Origin: Actinomycetota bacterium
GTDB lineage: Bacteria > Actinomycetota > Actinomycetes > Nanopelagicales > Nanopelagicaceae
Assembly: GCA_016870855.1 (NCBI GenBank)
Contig: VGAF01000031.1
Location: 1-11,164, forward strand
Direction: 5' to 3'
DNA: 11,164 nt
This document shows, piece by piece, positions 1 through 6,844 of this stretch; positions within the stretch are counted from its first letter, which is position 1; the number at the start of each line of letters is the position of its first letter. The translations under genes were made by a program, and so were the position numbers. The notes below the pieces were generated by a model. It was not told where the DNA came from. It made no database searches and saw only the letters and a list, made by a program, of their open reading frames with translations.

Positions 1-108
1 CAGTCCCTTAGTACCGGTGCGCCCCTTCCTGTTTCTCGTGAATTTGCTTTACGAGTAGCGCGAATTCTCGATCGAGCCCGGGAGATCGACATTCGCTCCA
101 ATGGTTAA
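1..108 (+). CDS. C-terminal fragment of an unidentified protein
   Basis: An open frame runs from the first base of the window to a TAA at 106-108, giving 35 residues with no start, so this is the 3' end of a gene lying mostly outside. The tail reads as a short proline-containing loop (TGAPLPVS) followed by an amphipathic helix (REFALRVARILDRAREI). A 'PVS/PVT' loop plus a final helix resembles the C-terminus of Gfo/Idh/MocA-type oxidoreductases, but 35 residues are too few for a call, so I leave the function unknown. The stop lies 3 bp before the ATG of the flavoprotein gene, in the same direction, which suggests one transcript and translational coupling. Confidence 0.6.
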   Translation, partial: QSLSTGAPLPVSREFALRVARILDRAREIDIRSNG

Positions 109-111
109 ATC

Positions 112-1269
112 ATGAGCAAGAAAGTTGTTGTGGTCGGTGCGGGGTGGGCCGGATTGAACGCCGCACGAGTGCTAAGTGAGGAAGGCTTTCTCGTAAGAGT
201 TCTTGAAAAGAGCGATCGAGTGGGTGGTCGAATCACAAGCGATTACATCGATGGCTTCATTCTTGATCATGGTTTCCAGGTAATCAATCCCAAATATGCC
301 GAACTTCGAGAGACTGGAGTTATCGATTCGATCGAGATGAACTCACTGCCTAAGGGGCTCGACGTCAGGTACGGAATCGAGACTCTTAGAATTGGAGATT
401 TTCGGAGCGATATTGGATATTTACGTGGCGCCCTAAATCCAAAGTTAGGGAGCGTAAGAGAGAAGTTTGCATTTCTGAGTTATTTAAGTAAGAAGAGCGT
501 AGATACTGAATTCAAAGTGGCGATGAGAGATGTCGGAACTTTCTATGAAAAGGTGCTAAAACTATTTCTTGACGGGGTGTTTCTTGCCGATAGTAACCAG
601 GTATCAAATCAGATGGCCCGGGAGCTGATTCATTGGTTTATCAAAGGGGCTCCTGGGTTGCCTAATGGTGGAGTTAGAGAAGTTTCCGAGTCGCTCGCCG
701 CAGGATTAGATATGGAGTTCAATGTTGAGGTTAAGTCGCTCTCCGCTTCAGGAGTCGTAACAAGTGAAGGTAGAGAGTCCGCTGACGCAGTGATACTTGC
801 GACTGATCCAATTTCCGCTGCTGAATTTCTCGAGAGTCAAGCGCCGGAGATGAGCGCCTCACAAACCTGGTATTTCAAGGTTCCTAAAGGTGAAATAGAT
901 AGTAACCACCTTCGAGTTGGTGGGCTAGGACCGATAGTGAATTCAGTTGCGCTCTCAAATATCTGCCCGAGTTATGCGCCTGTCAGTTCCACTCTGATTG
1001 CCGCTACAAATCTCAATACTGCGAAAGAGAGTGAAGTCCGTGCACATCTAAGTTATCTATGGGATACGAATGCTTCTGATTGGGAACTGATTAAGTGCTT
1101 CTCGATTCCTCACTCACTGCCTCTTCATAGGCCAGGCTCGCCACTTGTTGCTAAAGAGCTCACCGAAAAAGGGATTTATTTAGCGGGGGATTGGCGGGCA
1201 ACGCCATCTCAGCAAGGAGCTTTATTGAGTGGTCGCTTAGCGGCGCGAGCGCTTATTTCTCATTTATAA
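112..1269 (+). CDS. FAD-dependent oxidoreductase, amine oxidase / desaturase-like family
   Basis: A 385-residue flavoprotein. The N-terminus has a Rossmann dinucleotide fold: GAGWAG at residues 9-14 binds the FAD pyrophosphate, an acidic residue (E32) ends the second strand, and the RVGGR motif at 36-40 is typical of flavin amine oxidases, protoporphyrinogen oxidases and carotenoid desaturases (PF01593-like). The C-terminus carries the second FAD signature, AGDW at 358-361, followed by a GALLSGRLAA helix (369-378). No signal peptide or clear membrane segment is seen. Substrate cannot be named: the family covers amines, porphyrinogens and polyenes, and no neighbour decides it. The ATG at 112 is chosen because the Rossmann strand begins right after it; there is no convincing Shine-Dalgarno, so translation may be coupled to the gene ending at 108. 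Its last 17 bp overlap the 3' end of the convergent epimerase gene. Confidence 0.88.
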   Translation: MSKKVVVVGAGWAGLNAARVLSEEGFLVRVLEKSDRVGGRITSDYIDGFILDHGFQVINPKYAELRETGVIDSIEMNSLPKGLDVRYGIETLRIGDFRSDIGYLRGALNPKLGSVREKFAFLSYLSKKSVDTEFKVAMRDVGTFYEKVLKLFLDGVFLADSNQVSNQMARELIHWFIKGAPGLPNGGVREVSESLAAGLDMEFNVEVKSLSASGVVTSEGRESADAVILATDPISAAEFLESQAPEMSASQTWYFKVPKGEIDSNHLRVGGLGPIVNSVALSNICPSYAPVSSTLIAATNLNTAKESEVRAHLSYLWDTNASDWELIKCFSIPHSLPLHRPGSPLVAKELTEKGIYLAGDWRATPSQQGALLSGRLAARALISHL

Positions 1270-1273
1270 GCGC
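1249..1273. terminator. inverted repeat spanning two convergent stop codons; possible bidirectional terminator
   Basis: GCGCTTAT at 1249-1256 and ATAAGCGC at 1266-1273 form a perfect 8-bp stem with a 9-base loop. The right arm contains the TAA of the flavoprotein gene (1267-1269), and the left arm contains the TAA of the minus-strand epimerase (1255-1253). A stem here would form in both transcripts. Neither side is followed by a T-run, so it is not a classical Rho-independent terminator; U-tract-less hairpins are proposed to act in actinobacteria, but that is not shown here. An alternative bulged stem, 1270-1276 with 1281-1288, shares its right arm. Confidence 0.35.
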
Positions 1274-2146
1274 AGCTAAGGCTGGCGCAAGGTGCGGATA
1301 ATCAAATTCGAAACCAGAGTCACTCAACTTTTTCGGTAATACTTTCTTCGAGCCGAGAATCTCAGAGGAGAAGCCACCGAGCGCAATCTTCAGGGCAAAG
1401 CTGGGGACGGGAATGAGCGCCGGACGGCGAAGAGCGCGAGCTAGAGCTGCGGTTAATTCTTGATTAGTTGCAGGGTTTGGTGATACTAAATTAACTGGAC
1501 CTTCGAGATCTCTTTCCAATAAGTAGCAGATTGCCTTAATGTGATCGTGAAGTGTGATCCAAGACCACCATTGCTTTCCATTTCCAAGCTTTCCGCCTAC
1601 GCCCAATTTAAAGAGTGGCAACATCTTGCCGAGCGCACCGCTTGTTGGTTCTAGAACCAAGCCAGTTCTAATCTTTACTATTCGAGTGCCGGATGCAGAA
1701 TCAGCAGCTGCTTCCCACTCTTTGCAGACCGCGGCTAGAAAGTCATCTCCGGGGCGATCATCTTCTGTAACAGATCTATTGCCGGTCTCGCCATACCATC
1801 CAATTGCGCTTGATGAGATAAAGACCTGTGGCTTCAATTTTCCAACAGCGGTGGCAATCGTATTTGTGCCAAGGAGTCTGGAATTCAATATCTCAGCCTT
1901 GTATTTCTTACTCCAACGCTTATCGCCAACATTTGCGCCGGCTAAATGAATTACGGCATCTACTCCTTCAAGGGGAGCTAGGTCGACCTCGCCAGTCTTG
2001 GGATTCCATAAAACTTCATCGGGGGATAAGACCGGTCTGCGCACCAAGCGTTGCACGGTGTGGCCTTCTGATTTGAGATGTCCCACTAGCGCCGAACCGA
2101 TCATGCCGGATGCTCCGGTAATGGCAATTCTCTGAGGTAATGCCAT
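1253..2146 (-). CDS. TIGR01777 family epimerase (extended SDR, DUF1731)
   Basis: A 297-residue NAD(P)-dependent SDR-type protein. TGASGMIG at residues 10-17 is the glycine-rich cofactor loop, HLAGA at 67-71 is the NNAG-equivalent strand, and SSSAIGWYG at 111-119 carries the candidate catalytic Tyr118. The WWSW block at 193-196 is characteristic of the TIGR01777 family. The C-terminal ~50 residues (SEILGSKKVLPKKL onward) match the DUF1731 domain of this family. The substrate is unknown for the family in general. It begins 9 bp after the sucB stop, with an AAGGG ribosome site overlapping that stop, so it is the last gene of the pepA-lpd-sucB operon. In many actinobacteria this gene sits between sucB and the lipoate genes lipB/lipA; here those are not next, and an opposite-strand flavoprotein follows instead. 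Confidence 0.88.
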   Translation of the reverse strand: MALPQRIAITGASGMIGSALVGHLKSEGHTVQRLVRRPVLSPDEVLWNPKTGEVDLAPLEGVDAVIHLAGANVGDKRWSKKYKAEILNSRLLGTNTIATAVGKLKPQVFISSSAIGWYGETGNRSVTEDDRPGDDFLAAVCKEWEAAADSASGTRIVKIRTGLVLEPTSGALGKMLPLFKLGVGGKLGNGKQWWSWITLHDHIKAICYLLERDLEGPVNLVSPNPATNQELTAALARALRRPALIPVPSFALKIALGGFSSEILGSKKVLPKKLSDSGFEFDYPHLAPALAALINEK

Positions 2147-2152
2147 AACTAA

Positions 2153-2157
2153 CCCTT
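2153..2157 (-). promoter_or_regulatory. Shine-Dalgarno of the epimerase gene embedded in the sucB stop codon
   Basis: On the minus strand the sucB stop TAA (2158-2156) runs directly into GGG, so AAGGG is formed partly from the stop codon itself, 6 bases before the epimerase ATG at 2146. This supports that start and suggests translational coupling between the two genes. Confidence 0.6.
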
Positions 2158-3859
2158 AAAGTCCGAGATCAGATTCGAAACGACCCTCTTCAAGTCGTTC
2201 CTTTAGCGTCGTTAAGAACCTTGCGGCATCGGCGCCATCGACAACTCGATGATCGTATGAGAGCGCTAGATAAACCATGGAACGGATAGCGATAGTTTCC
2301 CCGCCATCTTCACCCTTCACAACCATGGGCCGCTTTACGACTGAACCGACGCCAAGAATTCCAACCTGTGGCTGATTAATGATTGGCGTATCAAACAGAG
2401 CTCCACGCGAGCCAGTATTTGTGATGGTAAATGTTCCGCCACCTAATTCGTCCGGAGATATCTTGTTTTCACGAGTACGAATAGCAACATCTGCGATTCG
2501 TCGTGCGATTCCTCCCATATTGAGATCGCCCGCATCTTTGATGACAGGAACCAATAAACCGCGTTCGGTATCTACTGCGACCCCAAGATGTTCTGCGCCG
2601 TGGTAGGTGATCTCATCACCTTCAACAGAGGAATTAAGGACGGGGTGGACTTTGAGAGCCTCGCAAACAGCTACAGCGAAGAATGGAAGGAAACTTAACT
2701 TCACGCCCTCACGAGCTTCAAAGGTTGCCTTTGACTTATCTCTCAACCTGGCGATCTTGGTTATATCTACTTCAACAACTGTCGTAAGTTGGGCGCTAAC
2801 TTGTAGTGACTCCAACATTCTTGCTGCAATAACTTTACGTAAACGGGTCATTGTTACTTTAGTTCCACGCAGAGGCGATGCGGCAACGGGAGTGGCGCTT
2901 CTAGCAGGGGCGCTGGATTGGGAAGGAACTTGAGTTGATGATGGCGCGGATACACGAGGTACAGCGGCGAGAACATCTTCTTTTCGAATTCGCCCGCCAA
3001 CGCCGGTTCCTTTTACTCGCGATAGATCAACGCCATTTTCGGCAGCGAGTTTGCGGACAATTGGAGTTACATAGGAGTCATCAAGAGCTGAGGGTTTTGG
3101 CACCAACGGTGGTGGAATTTGAGGTGGAGCAGGTACTGGTTTAGGAGCGACTGGCGCAGCCTGTACCGGCGCAACTGGCGCTGCTGCAACTGGTGCTGGT
3201 GCGACTGGTGCGGGTACAGGCGGAGCCGGAGTTGAAACCGGCGCGGCAGAACTTGAACCGATTGTTGCAAGGCGCGCTCCTACTGGAACGGTTGAATCAA
3301 CAGCGACATCAATCGAAAGCAGAGTTCCTGAAGTTGGGGCAGGGATCTCGGTATCTACCTTGTCGGTCGAAACTTCAAGAAGTGGTTCGTCAGCAGCAAC
3401 TTGATCGCCAACTGCCTTTAACCATCTAGTGACGGTTCCTTCGGATACAGATTCACCGAGCGCTGGCATTACAACCAAGGTCGCTCCGGCAGAAGAATTA
3501 ACAATCGGTGCCGCAGGAGGTACCGGTGCAGGAGTTGGAACTGGTGCAGTAGTTGGAACTGGAGTCGACACTGGCGCGGCAGCAACTGGCGGAGTTGCCG
3601 TCGGCAAAGCGGCAGGAGCAACGCCATCTGCGATTACCGCTAACTCTGCGCCAACTAACGCGACTTGATCAACAGCGACAACGATCTTCTGTAGAACTCC
3701 AGCTGCTGGTGATGGAATCTCGGTATCGACTTTATCTGTGGAGACTTCTAATAGCGGTTCATCGAGAGCGACTTGATCTCCTTCTTTCTTAAGCCAACGA
3801 GTGACTGTTCCTTCTGTGACGCTCTCGCCCAAGGCTGGCATCTTCACCGAAAAAGTCAT
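2156..3859 (-). CDS. sucB: Dihydrolipoamide acyltransferase E2 of 2-oxo-acid dehydrogenase complexes
   Basis: A 567-residue E2 subunit that takes acyl groups from the E1 enzyme onto lipoyl-lysine and passes them to CoA. Domains in order: lipoyl domain 1 (about 2-78, lipoyl-lysine K43 in STDKVDTEIP), an Ala/Pro linker (80-118), lipoyl domain 2 (about 127-201, K167 in the same motif), a second Ala/Pro/Val linker (205-256), the peripheral subunit-binding domain for E1/E3 (262-298, TPIVRKLAAENG and GTGVGGRI), and the catalytic CoA-acyltransferase domain (about 330-560), with the active-site DHRVVDG (H537, D541). It is usually annotated as dihydrolipoamide succinyltransferase (sucB). In actinobacteria the two- or three-lipoyl orthologue (DlaT/AceF) serves pyruvate dehydrogenase and lends lipoyl arms to the OdhA/Kgd complex, so the true acyl group may be acetyl. 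GAGAGGAAG precedes the ATG. It lies 56 bp after lpd, which encodes its E3 partner. Confidence 0.95.
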   Translation of the reverse strand: MTFSVKMPALGESVTEGTVTRWLKKEGDQVALDEPLLEVSTDKVDTEIPSPAAGVLQKIVVAVDQVALVGAELAVIADGVAPAALPTATPPVAAAPVSTPVPTTAPVPTPAPVPPAAPIVNSSAGATLVVMPALGESVSEGTVTRWLKAVGDQVAADEPLLEVSTDKVDTEIPAPTSGTLLSIDVAVDSTVPVGARLATIGSSSAAPVSTPAPPVPAPVAPAPVAAAPVAPVQAAPVAPKPVPAPPQIPPPLVPKPSALDDSYVTPIVRKLAAENGVDLSRVKGTGVGGRIRKEDVLAAVPRVSAPSSTQVPSQSSAPARSATPVAASPLRGTKVTMTRLRKVIAARMLESLQVSAQLTTVVEVDITKIARLRDKSKATFEAREGVKLSFLPFFAVAVCEALKVHPVLNSSVEGDEITYHGAEHLGVAVDTERGLLVPVIKDAGDLNMGGIARRIADVAIRTRENKISPDELGGGTFTITNTGSRGALFDTPIINQPQVGILGVGSVVKRPMVVKGEDGGETIAIRSMVYLALSYDHRVVDGADAARFLTTLKERLEEGRFESDLGL

Positions 3860-3915
3860 CGCTTCCTCTCTTTTCCTAATCTCTACCTAAAACCGTATAG
3901 CTAACAATGGCGCGA

Positions 3916-5283
3916 TTATCCATGTGCATGGAGTGGTTTTCCAGCCAGCGCAAGGTGAGCCTCGCCCATCGCCTCAGAAAGCGTTGGGTGAGCGTGAATA
4001 AGTGGTGCAACATCAAAGGCATCGGCCTGCCAATTGAAGATTAATTGTGCCTCAGCGAGAAGTTCTCCGACTCGTGATCCAACCATGTGAATACCAAGGA
4101 CTGGTCCATTCTTCGCAGAGACCAATTTGATCGAACCTGCAGTCTTGAGAATCTGCGCCTTACCGTTACCGGCGAGGTCATAATTTAATTCGACCACATC
4201 AAAACCCTTTGCCTTTGCAGCAGCAGTAGTAAGTCCGACTGATGCAACTTCAGGCTCAGAGTATGTCACTCGGGGAACTCCATCGTAATTAATTGCACGA
4301 GGGTTTAATCCGGCAATCTCTTCGGCAACAAGAATTCCTTCAGCAAAACCCACATGAGCGAGTTGGAGCGTTGGAATCAAATCGCCGACTGCCCAAATTC
4401 CTGGGACGTTAGTCCGACATTTATCATCAACGATGATGTATCCACGATCCATCTTGATGCCCTGTTCTTCATACCCAAGATTTGCCGAGACCGGCCCACG
4501 TCCGACGGCAACTAATAGGAGCTCTGCGTTAAATGTCTTTCCATCCTCTAGCGTCACCGTGACACCCGAGTTAGTTTTTGCAACGCTCTTAAATTTCGTT
4601 CCAAGTTCAAAATTGATACCACGCTTGCGGAATGCACGCTCAAGTTGCTTACTGGATGACTCATCCTCAAGTGCGATCAAATGAGGAAGCGCTTCAATAA
4701 TTGTTACTTCCGAACCAAAAGACTTCCATACTGATGCGAACTCACAGCCAATCACTCCGCCGCCGAGAACAATTACGGACTTAGGCACGTAATTAAGGTG
4801 CATGGCATGGTCGCTCGTCATTACCCGAGTTCCATCAAGCTCTAGACCAGGAAGTGACTTCGCGTGGGATCCCGTTGCGAGAACAACATTCTTTCCGGTG
4901 TAACGCTCTCCATTGACCTCGACAGTGTTCTTCGAGACTAATTTTCCTGCGCCCTCTACATAAGTTACGTTTCGAGACTTTACGAGACCTTGCAGGCCCT
5001 TGTGCAGCTTTGAGATGACTCCATCTTTATATGAGTTAACTCCAGCCATATCAATCGCGTGAAAATCTGCCTTAACTCCAAACTCCGAAGCATGGCGGGT
5101 GTTATCGGCAATCTCGCCAGCGTGTAGAAGCGCCTTCGTTGGTATGCAGCCTCGATGTAGGCAGGTGCCACCTAGCTTGTCTTTCTCGATAAGAACGACC
5201 TTAAGACCGAGTTGGGATGCGCGAAGTGCACAGGCATATCCACCGCTACCACCGCCGAGAATTACAAGATCGAAATCTGCCAC
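3916..5283 (-). CDS. lpd: Dihydrolipoyl dehydrogenase (E3 / L-protein)
   Basis: A 455-residue FAD disulfide oxidoreductase that reoxidises dihydrolipoyl-lysine with NAD+. Seen in order: FAD-binding GGGSGG near residues 10-15; the redox-active cysteines C41 and C46 in GTCLHRGCIPTKA; the second Rossmann loop GGGVIGCEFA in the central NAD domain; the FAD-contacting AVGDL motif; and the C-terminal dimerisation domain ending with the catalytic dyad H432/E437 in HAHPTLSEA. Length is normal for the family. The start is a GTG (5283-5281), supported by GTGAGG five to six bases upstream and by its position directly before the FAD-binding strand. It sits between pepA (53 bp upstream) and sucB. The same enzyme serves as E3 for pyruvate and 2-oxoglutarate dehydrogenases and as L-protein of glycine cleavage, which links it to the divergent gcvT. 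Confidence 0.96.
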   Translation of the reverse strand: MADFDLVILGGGSGGYACALRASQLGLKVVLIEKDKLGGTCLHRGCIPTKALLHAGEIADNTRHASEFGVKADFHAIDMAGVNSYKDGVISKLHKGLQGLVKSRNVTYVEGAGKLVSKNTVEVNGERYTGKNVVLATGSHAKSLPGLELDGTRVMTSDHAMHLNYVPKSVIVLGGGVIGCEFASVWKSFGSEVTIIEALPHLIALEDESSSKQLERAFRKRGINFELGTKFKSVAKTNSGVTVTLEDGKTFNAELLLVAVGRGPVSANLGYEEQGIKMDRGYIIVDDKCRTNVPGIWAVGDLIPTLQLAHVGFAEGILVAEEIAGLNPRAINYDGVPRVTYSEPEVASVGLTTAAAKAKGFDVVELNYDLAGNGKAQILKTAGSIKLVSAKNGPVLGIHMVGSRVGELLAEAQLIFNWQADAFDVAPLIHAHPTLSEAMGEAHLALAGKPLHAHG

Positions 5284-5300
5284 GCTAACCTCACAGCTTC

Positions 5301-5312
5301 ACTAGTACTAGT
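5301..5312. promoter_or_regulatory. 12-bp perfect palindrome upstream of lpd
   Basis: ACTAGTACTAGT is its own reverse complement and is built from two ACTAGT hexamers. It lies in the 53-bp gap between the pepA stop and the lpd GTG, a few bases before the lpd ribosome site. With no loop it cannot fold as a hairpin, so if functional it would be a protein-binding site. I saw no clear -10 box (TANNNT) in this gap, so an internal promoter is not supported and the operator reading is weak. Confidence 0.25.
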
Positions 5313-5336
5313 AACACTTGGCCTATCTTGCCAGTT

Positions 5337-6821
5337 TCACCGACCAGCTAGGTCCTCGGCAAATGCGAGAAGAGTGCGAAGTGCGACACCTGTTCCGCCT
5401 ACAGTGGTGTAACCGTGAGGTTTTGATTCGTTATAAGCGGGGCCAGCAATATCGAGGTGGAGCCAGGGTAGATCTGGGGCGACGAAGTATTTTAAGAATA
5501 ATCCGGCCACCAACATTCCGCCCATCCGCTCACCGATATTTGCAATATCTGCAACAGGAGAATCAAGAGAAGCGCGTAACTCTTCAGGAAGCGGCATTGG
5601 CCAGAACTGTTCGCCAGTCCTATGGACCGTCTCCAGGAATTGATCACGGAACTTCTCATTATTTGTCATTACCGCGCTGGTACGAGTTCCAAGTGCAACG
5701 ACCTGAGCACCGGTGAGAGTCGCAACATCAACAATTCCATCTAGCTTGCCACCTTTATTTCCAACTTCGGCTGCCTTAACAAGGGCATCGGCAAGAATTA
5801 GACGACCCTCCGCGTCGGGATTTAGTACTTCAACAGTTTTGCCACCATAAATCGTGATGATGTCACTTGGTCTAGTTGCGGTATCGCTGACCATGTTCTC
5901 GGCAAGCGGTGCCCAAGCATCAATCTCTATCGGCACTTTTAATTCTGCGATGGCCAGGATTGCTGCAGATACGGCGGCGGCGCCACTCATATCTGATTTC
6001 ATCGCTTCCATTCCTTGCGCAGGTTTTAGCGCAAGACCGCCGGTATCAAAAGTGATTCCCTTACCAATATATGCGAGCCGTTTCTTGGCGCCTCTTGGGC
6101 GATATGAAATGTGGAGTAATCGAGGAGGGTTTGCTGAACCTTGACCCACTCCGATGATTCCGCCATAACCCAACTTTTTAAGTTGCTGGTCATTTAGTAC
6201 TTCTACCTTCAGGGAGAACTTCTTAGCTAATGGCAGAAACTTTGCGGTGAAAGAAACTGGATTTAGATGGCTTGGGGGAGTGTTAACCAAGTCTCTTACG
6301 AGATGGCTATATTTCGAAATCACTTCAGCGCGCTTAAGCGCCTCTTGGAGCTTCTTATCCTTTGCAAAATTTGTATGTATCTCTATCTTCGATAGCGGAG
6401 ATTTGCGGTCTGGTTTTGTTGCGCCTCGAAATTCATCGAACGCGTAGGAACCTAGAAGGGCGCCCTCAGCGATTGCAGCCGCCTCTTCACGGGTCTTATG
6501 TGGAAGTGCAAAGGTTGCGCTCTTTTGGCCTAGAAGGGATCGCGCTGCAGCGCCGGCAGCGCGTCGGAGAACTTCATGAGTAACTTCACCGCCACCAAGA
6601 CCGGTCAGGAGAATCAACTTTGTACTCTCACCCGGCAATTTGATTACCTCATCGCTTGCTCCGGTTGCACCCAGATCTTCTAACGCTTCCAAAATTGATG
6701 CGGTATTGAATCTAATGCCACTTGTCGAAATTGCGAGCTTCTTCTTATCGTCTCTTTTTAGGCCAAGGACCAATACATCAGAAGTTAGTTGGGCATCCGT
6801 CGCGCGAATTGTTGGGGTCAT
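5337..6821 (-). CDS. pepA: Leucyl aminopeptidase (M17 family)
   Basis: A 494-residue cytosolic aminopeptidase that removes N-terminal residues from peptides using two metal ions. The N-terminal ~150 residues form the less conserved regulatory/hexamer domain; the C-terminal domain holds the catalytic set: K254 and D259 in GKGITFDTGG, K266, D277 in KSDMSGAAAV, and D336, E338 and R340 in the signature block. These match E. coli PepA (K270, D275, K282, D293, D352, E354, R356) with a constant offset of 16. The signature usually reads NTDAEGRL but here is NPDAEGRL, a Thr-to-Pro change next to a metal ligand; all ligands are kept, so activity is expected. It is the first gene of the operon with lpd and sucB. 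The ATG has no Shine-Dalgarno but lies 6 bases after a TAACCT -10-like box, so a leaderless transcript is likely. Confidence 0.96.
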   Translation of the reverse strand: MTPTIRATDAQLTSDVLVLGLKRDDKKKLAISTSGIRFNTASILEALEDLGATGASDEVIKLPGESTKLILLTGLGGGEVTHEVLRRAAGAAARSLLGQKSATFALPHKTREEAAAIAEGALLGSYAFDEFRGATKPDRKSPLSKIEIHTNFAKDKKLQEALKRAEVISKYSHLVRDLVNTPPSHLNPVSFTAKFLPLAKKFSLKVEVLNDQQLKKLGYGGIIGVGQGSANPPRLLHISYRPRGAKKRLAYIGKGITFDTGGLALKPAQGMEAMKSDMSGAAAVSAAILAIAELKVPIEIDAWAPLAENMVSDTATRPSDIITIYGGKTVEVLNPDAEGRLILADALVKAAEVGNKGGKLDGIVDVATLTGAQVVALGTRTSAVMTNNEKFRDQFLETVHRTGEQFWPMPLPEELRASLDSPVADIANIGERMGGMLVAGLFLKYFVAPDLPWLHLDIAGPAYNESKPHGYTTVGGTGVALRTLLAFAEDLAGR

Positions 6822-6826
6822 TGCGC

Positions 6827-6833
6827 TAGGTTA
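6827..6833. promoter_or_regulatory. shared divergent -10 element for pepA and gcvT (TANNNTA)
   Basis: The plus strand reads TAGGTT at 6827-6832 and the minus strand TAACCT at 6833-6828; both fit the actinobacterial -10 pattern TANNNT, overlapping in a 7-bp TAGGTTA. Exactly six bases separate each box from a start codon: the pepA ATG (first base 6821) and the upstream gcvT GTG (6839). That is the spacing expected for transcripts starting at the start codon. The two putative start sites are 18 bp apart. No good -35 was found on either side; -35 boxes are often poorly conserved in actinobacteria. Confidence 0.45.
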
Positions 6834-6835
6834 TT

Positions 6836-6839
6836 GGAG
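6836..6839 (+). promoter_or_regulatory. Shine-Dalgarno deciding the gcvT start
   Basis: GGAG ends five bases before the ATG at 6845 but only two before the ATG at 6842, and it overlaps the GTG at 6839. For an SD-led transcript the ATG at 6845 is therefore the best start. If transcription starts at 6839 the SD is lost and the GTG itself would be used leaderlessly, so the three tandem starts (GTG, ATG, ATG) could serve different transcripts. Confidence 0.45.
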
Positions 6840-6844
6840 TGATG

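Noticed and set aside
1554..1949. Plus-strand open frame of 131 codons opposite the epimerase gene
   Set aside because: It is fully antisense to a gene with clear family motifs, has low-complexity Ser/Pro composition and no recognisable domain.
3067..3668. Repetitive Gln/Leu-rich and Gly/Ala/Val-rich frames and near-repeat DNA that could suggest a tandem repeat or CRISPR-like array
   Set aside because: The repetition comes from the Ala/Pro/Val linkers and the two similar lipoyl domains of the E2 gene; units are irregular, with no constant repeat or spacer.
3860..3915. Possible internal promoter between lpd and sucB (GATAAT- and TACGGT-like boxes on the minus strand)
   Set aside because: Neither box has a matching -35 or a distinctive spacing, and the 56-bp gap is ordinary for an operon with its own Shine-Dalgarno.
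5318..5716. Plus-strand open frame of 132 codons opposite the pepA 3' end
   Set aside because: It is a shadow of the conserved pepA frame; its Arg/Gln-rich protein has no family features.
6822..6844. Glycine riboswitch upstream of gcvT
   Set aside because: Only 23 bp separate the start codons; the aptamer needs far more room.
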